Notes: generated by a model from the letters alone, not told the origin. A stretch of DNA of 64,000 nt from Wurfbainia villosa (GCA_025175895.1 CM045992.1:94158800-94222799), one strand, 5' to 3'. Positions 1 to 11,044 are shown, counted from the stretch's first letter. Made by a program: numbers and translations.

Positions 1-38
1 TGTAGTATGCTAATAAAAAAAAATATATATAGACTAAA

Positions 39-76
39 GTAGCGCCGCCCTGAGAGCAGATAAGGGCGGGCGCTAC
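39..76. repeat. GC-rich imperfect hairpin at the end of gag A
   Basis: GTAGCGCCGCCCT (39-51) can pair with AGGGCGGGCGCTAC (63-76), giving 13 base pairs with one bulged base and an 11-base loop. It overlaps the TAG stop of the minus-strand gag frame (73-75). It stands out from the AT-rich DNA on its left. It may be a structured RNA element of element A or the end of a small inverted-repeat insertion cut by the window edge. Confidence 0.6.
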
Positions 77-1072
77 ACCTTAAGGTTTTTTAATTGTCCT
101 ACTTCAGTTTTCAACAACTTAACCTTAGACTTGGTTTTCTCTAACATGTCAGATAAATAAGCAATTGTTTTGTCACAGTCTATAAGTTCAATAGAATTTA
201 CCTCCTCATCATCTGAAGACGATGATGTCGAATCTGAATCTCCATTTGTCCTTCTCCTTTCTGTTTCTATCTCAGAATCCTCCAGTGCCATCAAGGCAGT
301 GTTTCGACTGGTCTTCTCCTCCTTGTCCTCTTTTGATGACCCAGATGAAGACTCATCCCATGTTGCTCTCAACGCCTTTCGTCTTCTCCTCTTTTCCTCC
401 TTGCTTTGATCACCTGCAAGCAAAGCCATACCCTTCTCTTTTTGACCTTTGTTAGCCTGTTCATGCAATTTCATTTTACAAAATAATTCATCTATTTTAA
501 CAGTTGATAAGTCCCTTGATACCTTATAGGCATCCACCATGGATGACCATAAGACATTTCGGGGGAAACGACTTAAGGACGTACCTGACCAAATCCTGGT
601 TCTCAACACTCTCCCCAATAGAGTGGAGATCGTTAAGCAACTCCTTGAACCTTCCATGAAGCTCACTGACAGATTCAGTGTCCTTCATAGAAAAGTTCTG
701 AAGTTGACTTAGGAACAAATCCCTCTTGGCTATAAGAGAGTCTCTGGTACCCTTGTGCAGCTCAAGTAATTTATTCCACAGGTCTTGCGCACTACTAAAA
801 GGACCAACTTTATTTAGTTGTTCCTTTTTCAGGTCGCACTGTAAGGTTATAGTGGCTTTGGCGTTAGCCTGTGCCTTGCGCTTTTGCTCATTTGTCCAAA
901 GAGCAAACCGTAAGACCTTACCTACTTCATCCACTAGAGTGATGAAGCCCTCCATGATGGAGAACCACATTTCTATCTCAGTCATGAGATAGTACTCCAT
1001 CCGACTTTCCCAGTATTGGAAATTAGTTCCATCAAAAAATGGAGGTCGGTTTATACTATAACCCTCTTGCAT
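73..1072 (-). pseudogene. gag: Element A Gag polyprotein, frameshifted, zinc knuckle missing
   Basis: This is a copia-type Gag, the nucleocapsid precursor that packages element RNA. The N-terminal part (1072 down to about 560) has the DUF4219/UBN2-like signature FDGTNFQYWESRMEYYL and continues to VENQDLVRYVLKSFP. The reading then shifts frame near 550-560 and goes on with VDAYKVSRDLSTVKIDELF to a stop at 73-75. D and E have the same order, but there a CCHC knuckle follows. Here the text jumps from a basic KEEKRRRR stretch to KALRATWDESSS, which matches the region after the knuckle in D (KALNATWEEASS), so the knuckle has been deleted. The end is acidic and then coiled-coil-like. No pol follows before the window edge. 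The first ATG is at 1070-1072, just after the PBS. Confidence 0.85.
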
Positions 1073-1114
1073 GGTTATACTCTAGGGTGGTTAAACCGGA
1101 TAATTAGAGCCCTA

Positions 1115-1126
1115 GCTCTGATACCA
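1115..1126 (-). promoter_or_regulatory. Primer binding site of element A
   Basis: On the minus strand this reads TGGTATCAGAGC, complementary to the 3' end of plant initiator methionine tRNA, the usual primer for copia reverse transcription. It lies two bases from the LTR end at 1129, between the LTR and gag, as expected for a minus-strand element. Confidence 0.9.
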
Positions 1127-2039
1127 CTTGAAATGACCAGTAGTATGCAAGAGGGGGAAGATTACTTTTTAGAACCGAATAGAGAAGACGCAACAGAAAT
1201 ACAATTTAAGATCATAGTTATAAGTAAAATGCAAAAATCACTAGTAAATGAACACAGCTGAAGTTTGAGCACAACCACGAAAATCACGAAGAACTCAGCA
1301 CAAGACAAATAAAGAAAACAACGTAGACACAGTCAATATTTTTACTTGGTTCATAGCTCTCTCCTAGTGCTGCTAGTCCAAGGCCTACCACTATTATTCC
1401 TCCTTTTTGAAGCCAAGATTTGAGGGTGGATAAAACCTCTTAAAAAGCCTTACAGATTATAGATCTTAGATATTGAAAATAAGCACATAGATCTAAATTA
1501 CAAGCAATCAAATAGACTGTAAGAAATAGAGTTTGACAGTTTGAAATGATACCAGCCTTCGTTCTCGACATGATCACATGAACCAGTGTTTAGGAAGAAG
1601 GCGATGCAATGTTTCAGATATAGGATGAAGAAACTTTGATCGTGTGACAAACTTGCACGAGCCGAGCCAAATCTGCCCAGAACAGAGGAAGAAGATCCAT
1701 GCAACACAGTCACAGGAGAAAGGCTCGCATCACAGGGATATTAGATTGGCAGAAGCACCACCAGAGCAGATCAGTCGTAAGCACAATCTCCGATTCTTAT
1801 TTTTGCAGAAACCGAAACCAACGAAGAAGAATCAATATATTTTATCTACGCGAAACCAAATAAATTGGCGAGCGTTCGGCCAAGCTCTCTTCTCGAATGA
1901 CCACCTAAGCCCAAAAGCTTGGATCCACTATGAGAAGCATTATCGTTCGTAGAATTGTGATCGCCGTTTGAAATCTACGAGTAGAAATTGTCCACGCGTC
2001 TAGATGAAGAGGTCTTCTCGCCGGAATTGCAACTCTGCT

Positions 2040-2580
2040 TCCCAGCAGTCGAGGCGGCAGTCGAGCTCACCTTGCGGCTGTGCGGTTTTTCTGAAGGTCA
2101 GTCGAGGCGCTAGCTCGACTGATCATGTTAACTGTCGAGGTTTCTTCTACTGCAGTTGAGGCACCAGTCGAAACTCACTCACTTCTGTCCGCAGTTGCCG
2201 ATGACCAGTCGAGGCGCTAGTCGAAACTCACTTGCTTCTGTCCGTAACTGCCAATGACCAGTCGAGGCGCCAGTCGAAGCTCACTCGATTCTGTCTGCAG
2301 CTGCCGACGACCAATCAAGGTGCCACCTCAACTGCACCAGCTGAAGCGCCGATCGAGTCAGTCCTGCATCTGCCAGCTTTTGCCAGAGGCCAGTCGAGGT
2401 GCTGCCTCGATTTCCTCAGACAAAGAGCCAGTCGAGGTGCCGGCTCGACTGCCACTCGTCCTGTAGCAACCCCATTAGTTGCTACATGCGTTCAGTCGAG
2501 GCATTGCTTCGACTGCTCCTGGTTGTCAGCAAATGCTCCGACTGATGAATGCAGTAAGGGCAATAGTTGAGGTGTCAACT
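2040..2580. repeat. CAGTCGAGG-type short repeat cluster inside LTR A
   Basis: Many copies of (C)AGTCGAGGC(G/A) and AGTCGA(A/G)GCTC recur at irregular spacing of about 25-70 bases, often as CAGTCGAGGCGCCAGTCGA. Similar copies occur at 12430-12570, 21720-21810 and 22300-22380, also inside element A DNA. Open frames across it are by-products of the repeat. Confidence 0.7.
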
Positions 2581-2682
2581 CATTGTTGTCTTTAAGACCC
2601 ATTATTTCAGTCAACTCTAAGACTGAAACACGCCAAGTAAAGACTCTACCCAGAGACCCTTTACTTTCCAAGACTCTGCCCT

Positions 2683-3180
2683 ATGGCCATTCTTGAACTT
2701 TTCACCAAGGTACACCCTTGGATTTTTCATCTGCCAAGGAATTACCTATCTTGGACTTTTTACCAAGGTCCACCCTTGGATTTTTCATCTGCCAAGGAAT
2801 TATCCATCTTGGACTTTTCACCAAGGTCCGCCCTTGGATTTTTCATCTGCCAAGGAATTACCGATCTTTGATAGATTTTTCATCTGTCAAGGAATTACCC
2901 ATCTTGGACTTTTCACCTTACCACTCCCGCAAAGAATTTTCCTTCACCAAGGCACTTGGATTTCTCACACCAAGATTCACCCTTGGATTTATCTTTCACC
3001 AAAGCACTTGGATTTCTCACACCAAGATTTACCCTTTGGATTTATCCTTCACCAAAGCACTTGGATTTCTCATACCAAGATTTACCCTTTGGATTTATCC
3101 TTCACCAAAGCACTTGAATTTCTCACACCAAGATTTACCCTTTGGATTTATCCTCCACCAATGCACTTGGATTTCTCACA
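2683..3180. repeat. Two adjoining minisatellites in LTR A
   Basis: The left block (about 2690-2910) repeats a unit of roughly 48 bases with the core CACCCTTGGATTTTTCATC followed by TGCCAAGGAATTA. The right block (about 2935-3180) repeats a unit of about 55-58 bases with the core CACTTGGATTTCTCA and ACCAAGATTTACCC. Each unit pairs a CCAAG with a CTTGG, so the single strand could fold into small stems. Long frames at 2693-3232 come from this periodicity and are not genes. Confidence 0.8.
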
Positions 3181-3240
3181 CCTACACTACTTAAACCTTT
3201 GTCAAACACCAAAACATAACTTAGAGCAATAGCTCCAACA

Positions 3241-3258
3241 GTCTTCCCCTTTTTGATG
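3241..3258 (-). promoter_or_regulatory. Polypurine tract next to LTR A
   Basis: The minus strand reads ATCAAAAAGGGGAAGAC directly before the LTR start. It corresponds to the AAAAAGGGGGAGAT tracts before the 3' LTRs of D and E. It primes plus-strand DNA synthesis in LTR retroelements. Confidence 0.75.
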
Positions 3259-3987
3259 TTTGACAACTCATTTAAGTTTAGGTCACTATTAGTCAAAACA
3301 ATCAAAGTCACTTTACTCACAGATCTAAGATTAGGTTAAATACACCACACCTAAACTATAAACTTTCTCTCCCCCTTTGGCAAATACCGAAAAAAGGGTC
3401 AGTTAAATCAGAGATATTGGATCAATTCAAGGTAAATATGGTAAATCAAGTAATCAAGTGTTAGTCAAATTGGAAATATATCAGATCAGGGTAAATCAGA
3501 GATTTGGTCATGGCAAATCAGATATTAGAGATATCACAGATCATGGTAAATCAGGGATTAGAGATATCACAGATCATTGTCACATACCATACACCTAAAT
3601 CAGAAATTCAAGAGAGATTAAAGATTCTTGCATCTAACCTATAAACATTTTCTCCTTCCCCTTTAATACCCCACTGAAAGTGGTTTTGTAAAAGTTAGAT
3701 TTGGGATTTAGATATTAACCCAGTTCATTAGGTCACTGGCGTTGACTGATATTAGGTAAATCAAGGATATCAGTTCAGATTAGATGATAAATCAAAAATA
3801 TTAGCTCAGGTTAGATCAGTTCATGATGAATCAACATCATCAGATGTAGGTCAGATGATAGTAAATCAGAAATAAGTCATAGGTCAGATGATAGTAAATC
3901 AGAAATAGGTCACCTAAACTCCCCCTCAAAATTATCTTCCCTCATTCTCCTCCTTGATGCACTTTAATTTTCGAAATCACCTACCTC
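3259..3987 (-). mobile_element. Element A 3' internal non-coding DNA with short direct repeats
   Basis: No frame is supported here. On the minus strand it carries the motif GCCAAAGGGGGAGAGAAAG and another GAGGGGGAG tract, like the pol-to-LTR spacer of D and E. Between 3410 and 3912 the phrase GTAAATCAG(A)AATA recurs about ten times, including near-perfect duplications at 3850-3912 and 3525-3575. The segment continues at 12324 beyond the B1/C insertion. Confidence 0.65.
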
Positions 3988-3992
3988 ACATA

Positions 3993-4196
3993 TGTTGGTG
4001 CAATCGGCCCAGGTCACGATTGACCAGACTCGAGTTTGACTCGAGTGATGTTTTGATGTTTGACAAAGTGAGTTGACATTGATGTTTGACATTGATGTCG
4101 GTTAATGTTTTGGGGAGATTGTTTATACAATCGACCCAGGTTATAATTGACCAGACTCGAGTTTGACTCAAGGGAGACTTTGATGGTTGACTAGGG
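3993..4196 (+). mobile_element. Solo LTR B1, left part
   Basis: It begins TGTTGGTGCAATCGG and aligns with the LTR starts at 24556 and 59279. It is preceded by ACATA (3988-3992), and the same five bases follow the LTR end at 12319-12323, so this is a target-site duplication. The LTR terminus is repeated at 4120 (TGTTTATACAATCGACCC) after a purine stretch TGGGGAGAT. Element C inserted at 4196/4197; the B1 LTR resumes at 11050. No B internal DNA is attached, so this is a solo LTR of about 1.47 kb in total. Confidence 0.85.
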
Positions 4197-6261
4197 TGTT
4201 GGGTGGATGCTTCGGAGGCTCATTGGCTCCCATGTCCCCGGATTAAAATTTTCACTAATGAAAGACTTAATCCGGATGGGATGAGCTTCCTTGGCACAAC
4301 CTATTCGTCGTCGTGCTAACAACTTGAGTGGTCACTTGAACAAACTAGTTGTTCAAGCAACACAACTCTTCTAGTTGGTTAGCCGTGGAAAAGACGACGG
4401 ATGGATCGCCGGTTTTTGTGTTTGTCTTCGGGGTCCATGATTATACAATATATATCCATTCATACACATGCATAATCAAAATATTAAAGAACATATTCAG
4501 ATCTGTAAATAAAGTTAAAAACAACTTTATACCTTACGATCTTCTATCGTATGTCCTATCCTTCTCGTGGACGACGTGTGGACGAAGATCCTCCACGAGT
4601 TGAAGCCTTCTTGATCACTTACTTCTCTACCTTGTCCGCTGCGAACAAAGAGAAGCAATCACAAATACCTTTCCTATCTAGAACCGACCACCAAATTAGG
4701 GAATTTGGTGCAACCGCCGGCCAAGGAGCAAGTGGATGATGCACCGACCACCAAATGAATGGAAACCGCCGGCCACCTTGGAGAGATTGGAGGAAGATGA
4801 TTGCCGACCACCAATGGATGGAGAACCGCCGGCCAAGGAGCAAGGAAAAGGGAAGAGTGCCACCCAAAACCAAGGAGGAGAAGAGAGGGATGACCGGCCA
4901 AACCCTAGCTTGCCGCCCAAGCTTGTAGCCGCCCAAACCCTAGCCGCCCAATGGAAGATGAGCCAAACCCTAACCCTAGTTCGAAAACCAATCTCCTTAT
5001 ATTCTCCTTGCCGCCCAACCCTAAGCACCTATTTATAGAATAGGGCTTAAGCCTCCTTTAATCTCATCCGTCGGATCTAGGGATTTAACCTCCACCGTCG
5101 GATCTAGGGTTTTATCCCAACCGTCGGATCTAGGGTTTCATCTCAACCGTCGGATCTAGGATTTCATCCTAATCGTCGGATCTAGGATTTCATCCCAACC
5201 GTCGGATCTAGGGTTTTATCCCAACCGTCGGATCTAGGGGTTTAATCTCAACCGTCGATTCTAGGGTTTCATCCTAACCATCAGATCTTAGGGATTTAAT
5301 TCTAACCGTTGGTTCTAGGTTTTGTTTTACATTCTTGGATCTAGACTTCACAAGGGTTATATTAGGCTACGATAGGGACCATAAGGAGGAGTTGGGTCTT
5401 GGCCACCCGATGGATCGGAACCACACAAACTTGATCCATCAATGATGTTCCATTCCACTAGAGGATCATCATTGAACTACCTCACCAACCCCCATAAATC
5501 AATATGGGCTCCATATATTATTTGTACATTAATCTCCCCGTGTTTAAGATATCGAATGTCCGTCAATTAATTGATTTACTGACCATCAATTAATTAACAT
5601 CTATTTCCTCGAGTAGTACCACTCAACCTTATCATCATGTTGACTAAGTCAACCAGCTGGGTTTACATGATGAACCTTATGAGCTCCTCAAGGGGACATC
5701 ATCAACCTAATATATAGGACACGGTTTCGTCCTATAATCAATGGCACACCATGTAAATAATATTATTTCCCAACTTACCGGGCATATTGATTTAATCCAT
5801 CTAAATTTCACCCACTGGTAAATTAAAGAAATAAATACTAAGTACATGTGCCCGTTATTATATCGGGATTAAGAGCATGTACAACATAATATCCGAGGTC
5901 CGATTCAATTATGTAGTCAGTACTAAATTGAATCACCTCTATGTCGGTCCTACTCAATACACCTAAGTGTACTAGTGTAACTCTATGTTCAAGATAAAAC
6001 AATACCAAGCCACACTACAACCATGCCAATGGTTTGTCCAAAACCATCTTGGTTGTGAGCCTCTACTTATATTTTACAAGGGACTGATAACATGATCTTC
6101 TGTGCCACACCAAGCACCATGTTATCTACAATGTAGAATATTAGACAATATGCACACATATATAATGAATATATAAAATGCAAACAATGATCATGTGATT
6201 CTTATTTCAAAATAAAATGTTCATACAGAAAAGAGCTAGTCTTTCAGTATACATTCTAACA
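4197..6261 (-). mobile_element. 3' LTR of element C
   Basis: The minus strand starts TGTTAGAATGTATACTG at 6261 and ends near the TAGGG duplication at 4196. The TATA-like CTATAAATAG (minus) is at 5029-5038. A 27-base minisatellite lies at 5055-5340. A 9-bp stem, CTTGAACAA...TTGTTCAAG, is at 4335-4357 and also occurs in solo LTR H (31889-31911). Open frames at 4551-5038 on both strands are LTR DNA with no protein match. Confidence 0.85.
5055..5340. repeat. 27-bp minisatellite in LTR C (left copy)
   Basis: About ten units of the form ACCGTCGGATCTAGGG followed by TTTTATCCCA, with small changes per unit. The same array is in the other C LTR at 9846-10115 and, in a diverged form, in LTR H at 32950-33210. 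Confidence 0.85.
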
Positions 6262-6273
6262 ATCTCCCACTTA
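6262..6273 (-). promoter_or_regulatory. Polypurine tract of element C
   Basis: The minus strand reads AAGTGGGAGATT directly upstream of the LTR start TGTTAGAATG. F1 carries a similar AAGTGGGAATT at its 3' LTR boundary. Confidence 0.7.
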
Positions 6274-6275
6274 TA

Positions 6276-9200
6276 CTAAAAGACTATGACGTCATCACTC
6301 TGCCATACATCTGATCCCCATGTCCTCCACATGCCTATCAAACGCTTTCGCTGGAAGGGCCTTAGTGAATGGATCCGCCAGGTTATCCTCTGATGCAATC
6401 TTGGCGACAGCAACTTCTCCTCGCTTTTACGATCTCGTATGAGGTGGTACTTGCGCTCTATGTGTTTACTCGCCTTATGGGCTCGTGGTTCCTTCGAGTT
6501 TGCAACTGCACCACTATTATCACAATAAATTGTGATAGTTCTGGGCAAACCAGGAATCACATCCAAGTCCATCAAGAAGTTCCTGAGCCATACAGCTTCC
6601 TTGGCTGCCTCAGAGGCTGCCACATACTCAGCTTCTATGGTAGAGTCCGCCATGCATTTCTGCTTGACACTCCTCCATGCTATGGCTCCACCTCCAAAAG
6701 TAAACACAAACCCTGAGGTAGACTTACTCTTGTCCCTATCTGATTGGAAATCTGAATCAGTAACCCACGAGGACTAATTGATCCGCCTAAACCAAAGATA
6801 TAATCCCTAGTCCTTCTCAGGTACTTCAATATATGCTTTACCGCAGTCCAATGTCCCTGTCCAGGATTACTCTGATATCTGCTAACCATGCCCACAGCAA
6901 AGCAGATATCCGGTCTCGTACATAGCATAGCATACATAAGGCTTCCTACTGCCGAAGCTTAAGGAACCGCCTTCATGTCCTCTATCTCCTTTGATGTTCT
7001 GGGACACATCTCTTTAGATAAAGGAACTCCATGCCTAAAAGGTAGAAAACCTTTCTTGGAGTTCTGCATGCTAAAATGAGCAAGGATAGTGTCAATATAT
7101 GAAGCTTGAGATAAGCATAACATCCTTTTCTTGCGATCCCTTATAACTTTGATCCCAAGGATGTGTCCCACTTCTCCCAAGTCCTTCATGTCAAACTGTT
7201 TGGACAACCATACCCTTACGTCTGATAACACTTTGATATTGTTGCCAACTAACAAAATGTCATCTACGTATAGTACAAGAAACACCACTACGTTTCCGTC
7301 ACATCTCTTGTATACACAAGGCTCATCCGGACTTTGAATAAATCCATATGACTGGATTACCTCATCAAAACGGATGTTCCAAGATCTAGAAGCTTGCTTC
7401 AATCCATAAATGGACCGATTAAGCTTACATACAAGATGCTCTTTGCCTTTAGCAATGAATCCCTCTGGTTGGCGCATATAGATGTTCTCCTCAAGACTTC
7501 CGTTAAGGAAAGCTGTCTTGACATCCATCTGCCAAATCTCATAATCCATATGAGCAGCTATAGATAAGAGAATCCGGATAGACTTAAGCATAGCTACCGG
7601 CGAAAAGGTCTCCTCATAATCGATACCCTCTTTCTGAGTATACCCTTTCGCAACAAGCCTAGCTTTGAAGGTTTCAACCTTCCCGTCTACTCCTCTCTTT
7701 CTCTTGTAGATCCACTTGCATCCAATGGTTTTTACACCATCGGGTGGCTCTACTAGCTCCCAGACCTGATTAGAATCCATAGATTCTATCTCTGAATTCA
7801 TCGCTTTTTGCCAAGATACTGCATCTCTATCTTGGATTGCCTCATCATATGTCCAGGGATCAGGTTCATGTTCACCAGGGACTAAGTCCGAAGACTCTCC
7901 CAAAAACATGAATCTGTCGGGTTGTCTAACAACCCTCCCACTACGACGAGGTGCCTCATGTGTATGCTCTGTGACACGTGGTGCAGTGACTTGTGGTGTC
8001 TCCTCTTGTATCGGTGGTACTGAAGTCGGGACTTCCCCTGTCATCTCCTCAAGAACAATCCTGCTCGTGGGCTTGTGATTCATCACATAGTCTTCCTCTA
8101 GAAATCTGGCATTCGTACTCACGATCACCTTCTGATCTCTAGGACTATAGAATAAACCACCCTTCGTTCCCTTAGGGTAGCCAACAAACAAGCGTACTTC
8201 TGTACGAGATTCCAACTTACCAGCATCTCCCTTCAGCACATGTGTTGGACTACCCCAAATCCGAATATGTCTTAGACTAGGCTTTCGCCCAGTCCACAAC
8301 TCTGTGGGAGTAGAGGGTACTGACTTAGATGGAACCAAGTTCAGAATGTGTGCTGCTGTTTCCAGAGCAAACCCCCAGAACGAATCAGGTAACTCAGAAT
8401 AACTCATCATCGATCTGACCATCTCCATAAGAGTCCTATTCCTTCGCTCCGCTACACCATTCTGCTGGGGTGTGCCAGGTGCAGACAATTGGGATTGAAT
8501 CCCAGCCTCTGATAAGTAACTCCTAAACTCTCCCAAGAGGTACTCGCCACCACGATCAGATCGTAATGTCTTGATACTTTTACCTTGACGGTTCTCCACA
8601 TCAGCCTTGAATTCTTTGAACTTGTCAAAGCATTCAGACTTGTGGCGCATCAAGTAAATGTATCAATACCTTGAATAATCGTCTATAAATGAGACGAAGT
8701 ATTCAAAGCCACCTCTTGCCTGGATAGACATAGGACCGCACAAATCAGAATGAACCAATTCTAACACATCTTTAGCTCTATACCCCTTGGCCTTAAAAGG
8801 CCTCTTGGTCATTTTACCTTCCAAGCAAGATTCGTAGGTTGGGAGATCCTCCACCACTAATGAACCCAAAGGTCCATCAGCTATCAACCTTTGAATTCTG
8901 CTTAGGTTGATATGACCAAGCCTTAGATGCCAAAGATATGTTTGGTTCATTTGCGAAGGTTCTTTTCTCTTATTAGACTTAGAAGATGAGTTATTTACTT
9001 CTATTTGCATCGTGGGAGTTTTTGGTTCAATAGAATATAAATTGCCAACCAATGTACCAGAACAGATAATCTCCCTATTCCTTTTTATAACCACCTTGTC
9101 ATTAAAAGAAACAGAATATCCATCCAAAAATAATTTAGAAACTGAAATTAAATTCTTTCTAAAAGTAGGTACATAAAGACAATTTCTTAAAACCAAAAAT

Positions 9201-9668
9201 TTATTCCTATCAAAAGATAAATAAACATCTCCCACTGCAATAGCCGCCACCTTTGAAGCATTGCCCATGAAGACGGTAATCTCTCCCTCAGCTAGTCGTC
9301 GGGTTTCCTGGAACCCCTGCAAAGTATTGCAGACATGATCAGTGGCTCCTGTATCTACACACCAGGCACTGGTAGATAACACCGCTAAACATGTTTCAAC
9401 AACTAAACAAGAAGATATACCTTTGTTCTTACGGCGAGGACAGTCCGCCTTCCAATGTCCAATCTGCTTGCAAGTGAAGCACTTGCCTTTCGGCTTCTTC
9501 ACTCCTGCCTGAGGTCCTGTTGCCACCTTCTTCGCTCCACCTTGCTTCTTCTTCTTCTTACCTTTCGGTTTAGAGGAAGAAACCTTCTGAGCGACCATGG
9601 CTTGAGAACTCTGACGAAAAAGCCCCTCTGCTGCCTGGAGTTCTGTCAGAAGCTCCGCCAACGAAGCT
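6276..9668 (-). pseudogene. gag-pol: Element C Gag-Pol, 5'-truncated with nonsense codons
   Basis: On the minus strand the order is the Gag C-terminus with a CCHC knuckle CFTCKQIGHWKADCP (about 9480-9436), protease WCVDTGATDH (about 9350), GAG-pre-integrase LWHLRLGH with CLEGK, integrase core (LVHSDLCGP, FIDDYSRY, LRSDRGGEY), integrase C-terminal region, reverse transcriptase with YVDD (7259-7270), and RNase H (DSTIEAEYVAASEAAKE). Breaks: an in-frame TGA right after DDYSRY (8663-8665), a TAA before ASAVGSLMYAM (about 6957-6959), a frameshift near 6680-6780 and another in the RNase H tail near 6400. The frame is open into LTR sequence upstream to 9811 but has no ATG there. It would make the proteins for replication if intact. 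It is copia by the order PR-INT-RT-RH, and not the same lineage as D and E. Confidence 0.9.
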
Positions 9669-11044
9669 AGGGATGACCGGCCAAACCCTAGCTTGCCGCC
9701 CAAGCTTGTAGCCGCCCAAACCCTAGCCGCCCAATGGAAGATGAGCCAAACCCTAACCCTAGTTCGAAAACCAATCTCCTTATATTCTCCTTGCCGCCCA
9801 ACCCTAAGCACCTATTTATAGAATAGGGCTTAAGCCTCCTTTAATCTCATCCGTCGGATCTAGGGATTTAACCTCCACCGTCGGATCTAGGGTTTTATCC
9901 CAACCGTCGGATCTAGGGTTTCATCTCAACCGTCGGATCTAGGATTTCATCCTAATCGTCGGATCTAGGATTTCATCCCAACCGTCGGATCTAGGGTTTT
10001 ATCCCAACCGTCGGATCTAGGGGTTTAATCTCAACCGTCGATTCTAGGGTTTCATCCTAACCATCGGATCTTAGGGATTTAATCCTAACCGTTGGTTCTA
10101 GGTTTTGTTTTACATTCTTGGATCTAGACTTCACAAGGGTTATATTAGGCTACGATAGGGACCATAAGGAGGAGTTGGGTCTTGGCCACCCGATGGATCG
10201 GAACCACACAAACTTGATCCATCAATGATGTTCCATTCCACTAGAGGATCATCATTGAACTACCTCACCAACCCCCATAAATCAATATGGGCTCCATATA
10301 TTATTTGTACATTAATCTCCCCGTGTTTAAGATATCGAATGTCCGTTAATTAATTGATTTACTGACCATCAATTAATTAACATCTATTTCCTCGAGTAGT
10401 ACCACTCAACCTTATCATCATGTTGACTAAGTCAACCAGTTGGGTTTACATGATGAACCTTATGAGCTCCTCAAGGGGACATCATCAACCTAATATATAG
10501 GACACGGTTTCCTCCTATAATCAACGGCACACCATGTAAATAATATTATTTCCCAACTTACCGGGCATATTGATTTAATCCATCTAAATTTCACCCACTG
10601 GTAAATTAAAGAAATAAATACTAAGTACATGTGCCCGTTATTATATCAGGATTAAGAGCATGTACAACATAATATCCGAGGTCCGATTCAATTATGTAGT
10701 CAGTACTAAATTGAATCACCTCTATGTCGGTCCTACTCAATACACCTAAGTGTACTAGTGTAACTCTATGTTCAAGATAAAATAATACCAAGCCACACTA
10801 CAACCATGCCAATGGTTTGTCCAAAACCATCTTGGTTGCGAGCCTCTACTTATATTTTACAAGGGACTGATAACATGATCTTCTGTGCCACACCAAGCAC
10901 CATGTTATCTACAATGTAAAATATTAGACAATATGCACACATATATAATGAATATATAAAATGCAAACAATGATCATGTGATTCTTATTTCAAAATAAAA
11001 TGTTCATACAGAAAAGAGCTAGGCTTTCAGTATACATTCTAACA
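9669..11044 (-). mobile_element. 5' LTR of element C, 3'-truncated
   Basis: It matches 4886-6261 over the same length (1376 bases) with about 11 differences. At 9669 it joins Gag coding DNA at AGGGATGACC, so the distal LTR, the PBS and the first part of gag are gone. The TATA-like box is at 9812-9821 (minus). The minisatellite copy is at 9846-10115. Confidence 0.85.
9846..10115. repeat. 27-bp minisatellite in LTR C (right copy)
   Basis: It has the same unit order as 5055-5340 with one or two base changes, consistent with both LTRs being copied from one template. Confidence 0.85.

Larger units (their letters stand above)
1129..3240 (-). mobile_element. LTR of element A (about 2.1 kb, SIRE-like copia)
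   Basis: Read on the minus strand, the LTR starts TGTTGGAGC at 3240 and ends CATTTCA at 1129, so it has TG...CA ends. A PPT (3241-3258) precedes it and a PBS plus gag follow it. The stretch around 1340-1380 resembles the LTR 3' part of D and E, including a shared GAACCAAGTAAA block. The 5' half is filled with two arrays of short repeats, listed separately. Having a PPT on one side and a PBS on the other means this LTR joins two internal regions. Confidence 0.75.
4197..11044 (-). mobile_element. Copia element C, nested in LTR B1
   Basis: It is flanked by TAGGG at 4192-4196 and 11045-11049, an exact 5-bp target duplication, and removing it restores an alignment with the uninterrupted B3 LTR near 59462. 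Order on the minus strand: truncated 5' LTR (11044-9669), broken gag-pol (9668-6276), PPT (about 6271-6262), full 3' LTR (6261-4197). The 5' LTR has lost its last ~690 bases together with the PBS and the start of gag, so the element cannot make a normal genome RNA. The two LTR segments differ at only about 11 of 1376 positions by hand count, so it inserted recently. Confidence 0.9.

Noticed and set aside
2693..3232. Long plus-strand frames rich in LGFFICQGI and GFFTPRF-like words
   Set aside because: They arise from the 48- and 56-base minisatellites in LTR A. They are open in two frames at once and have no protein family.
4960..4985. Telomere-like CCCTAACCCTAG
   Set aside because: Only one to two units, inside LTR C and its second copy near 9750; not a telomeric tract.
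4619..5038. Overlapping frames on both strands with GGR and WWS words
   Set aside because: They lie in the middle of LTR C, repeat in LTR H with stops, and have no conserved domain.
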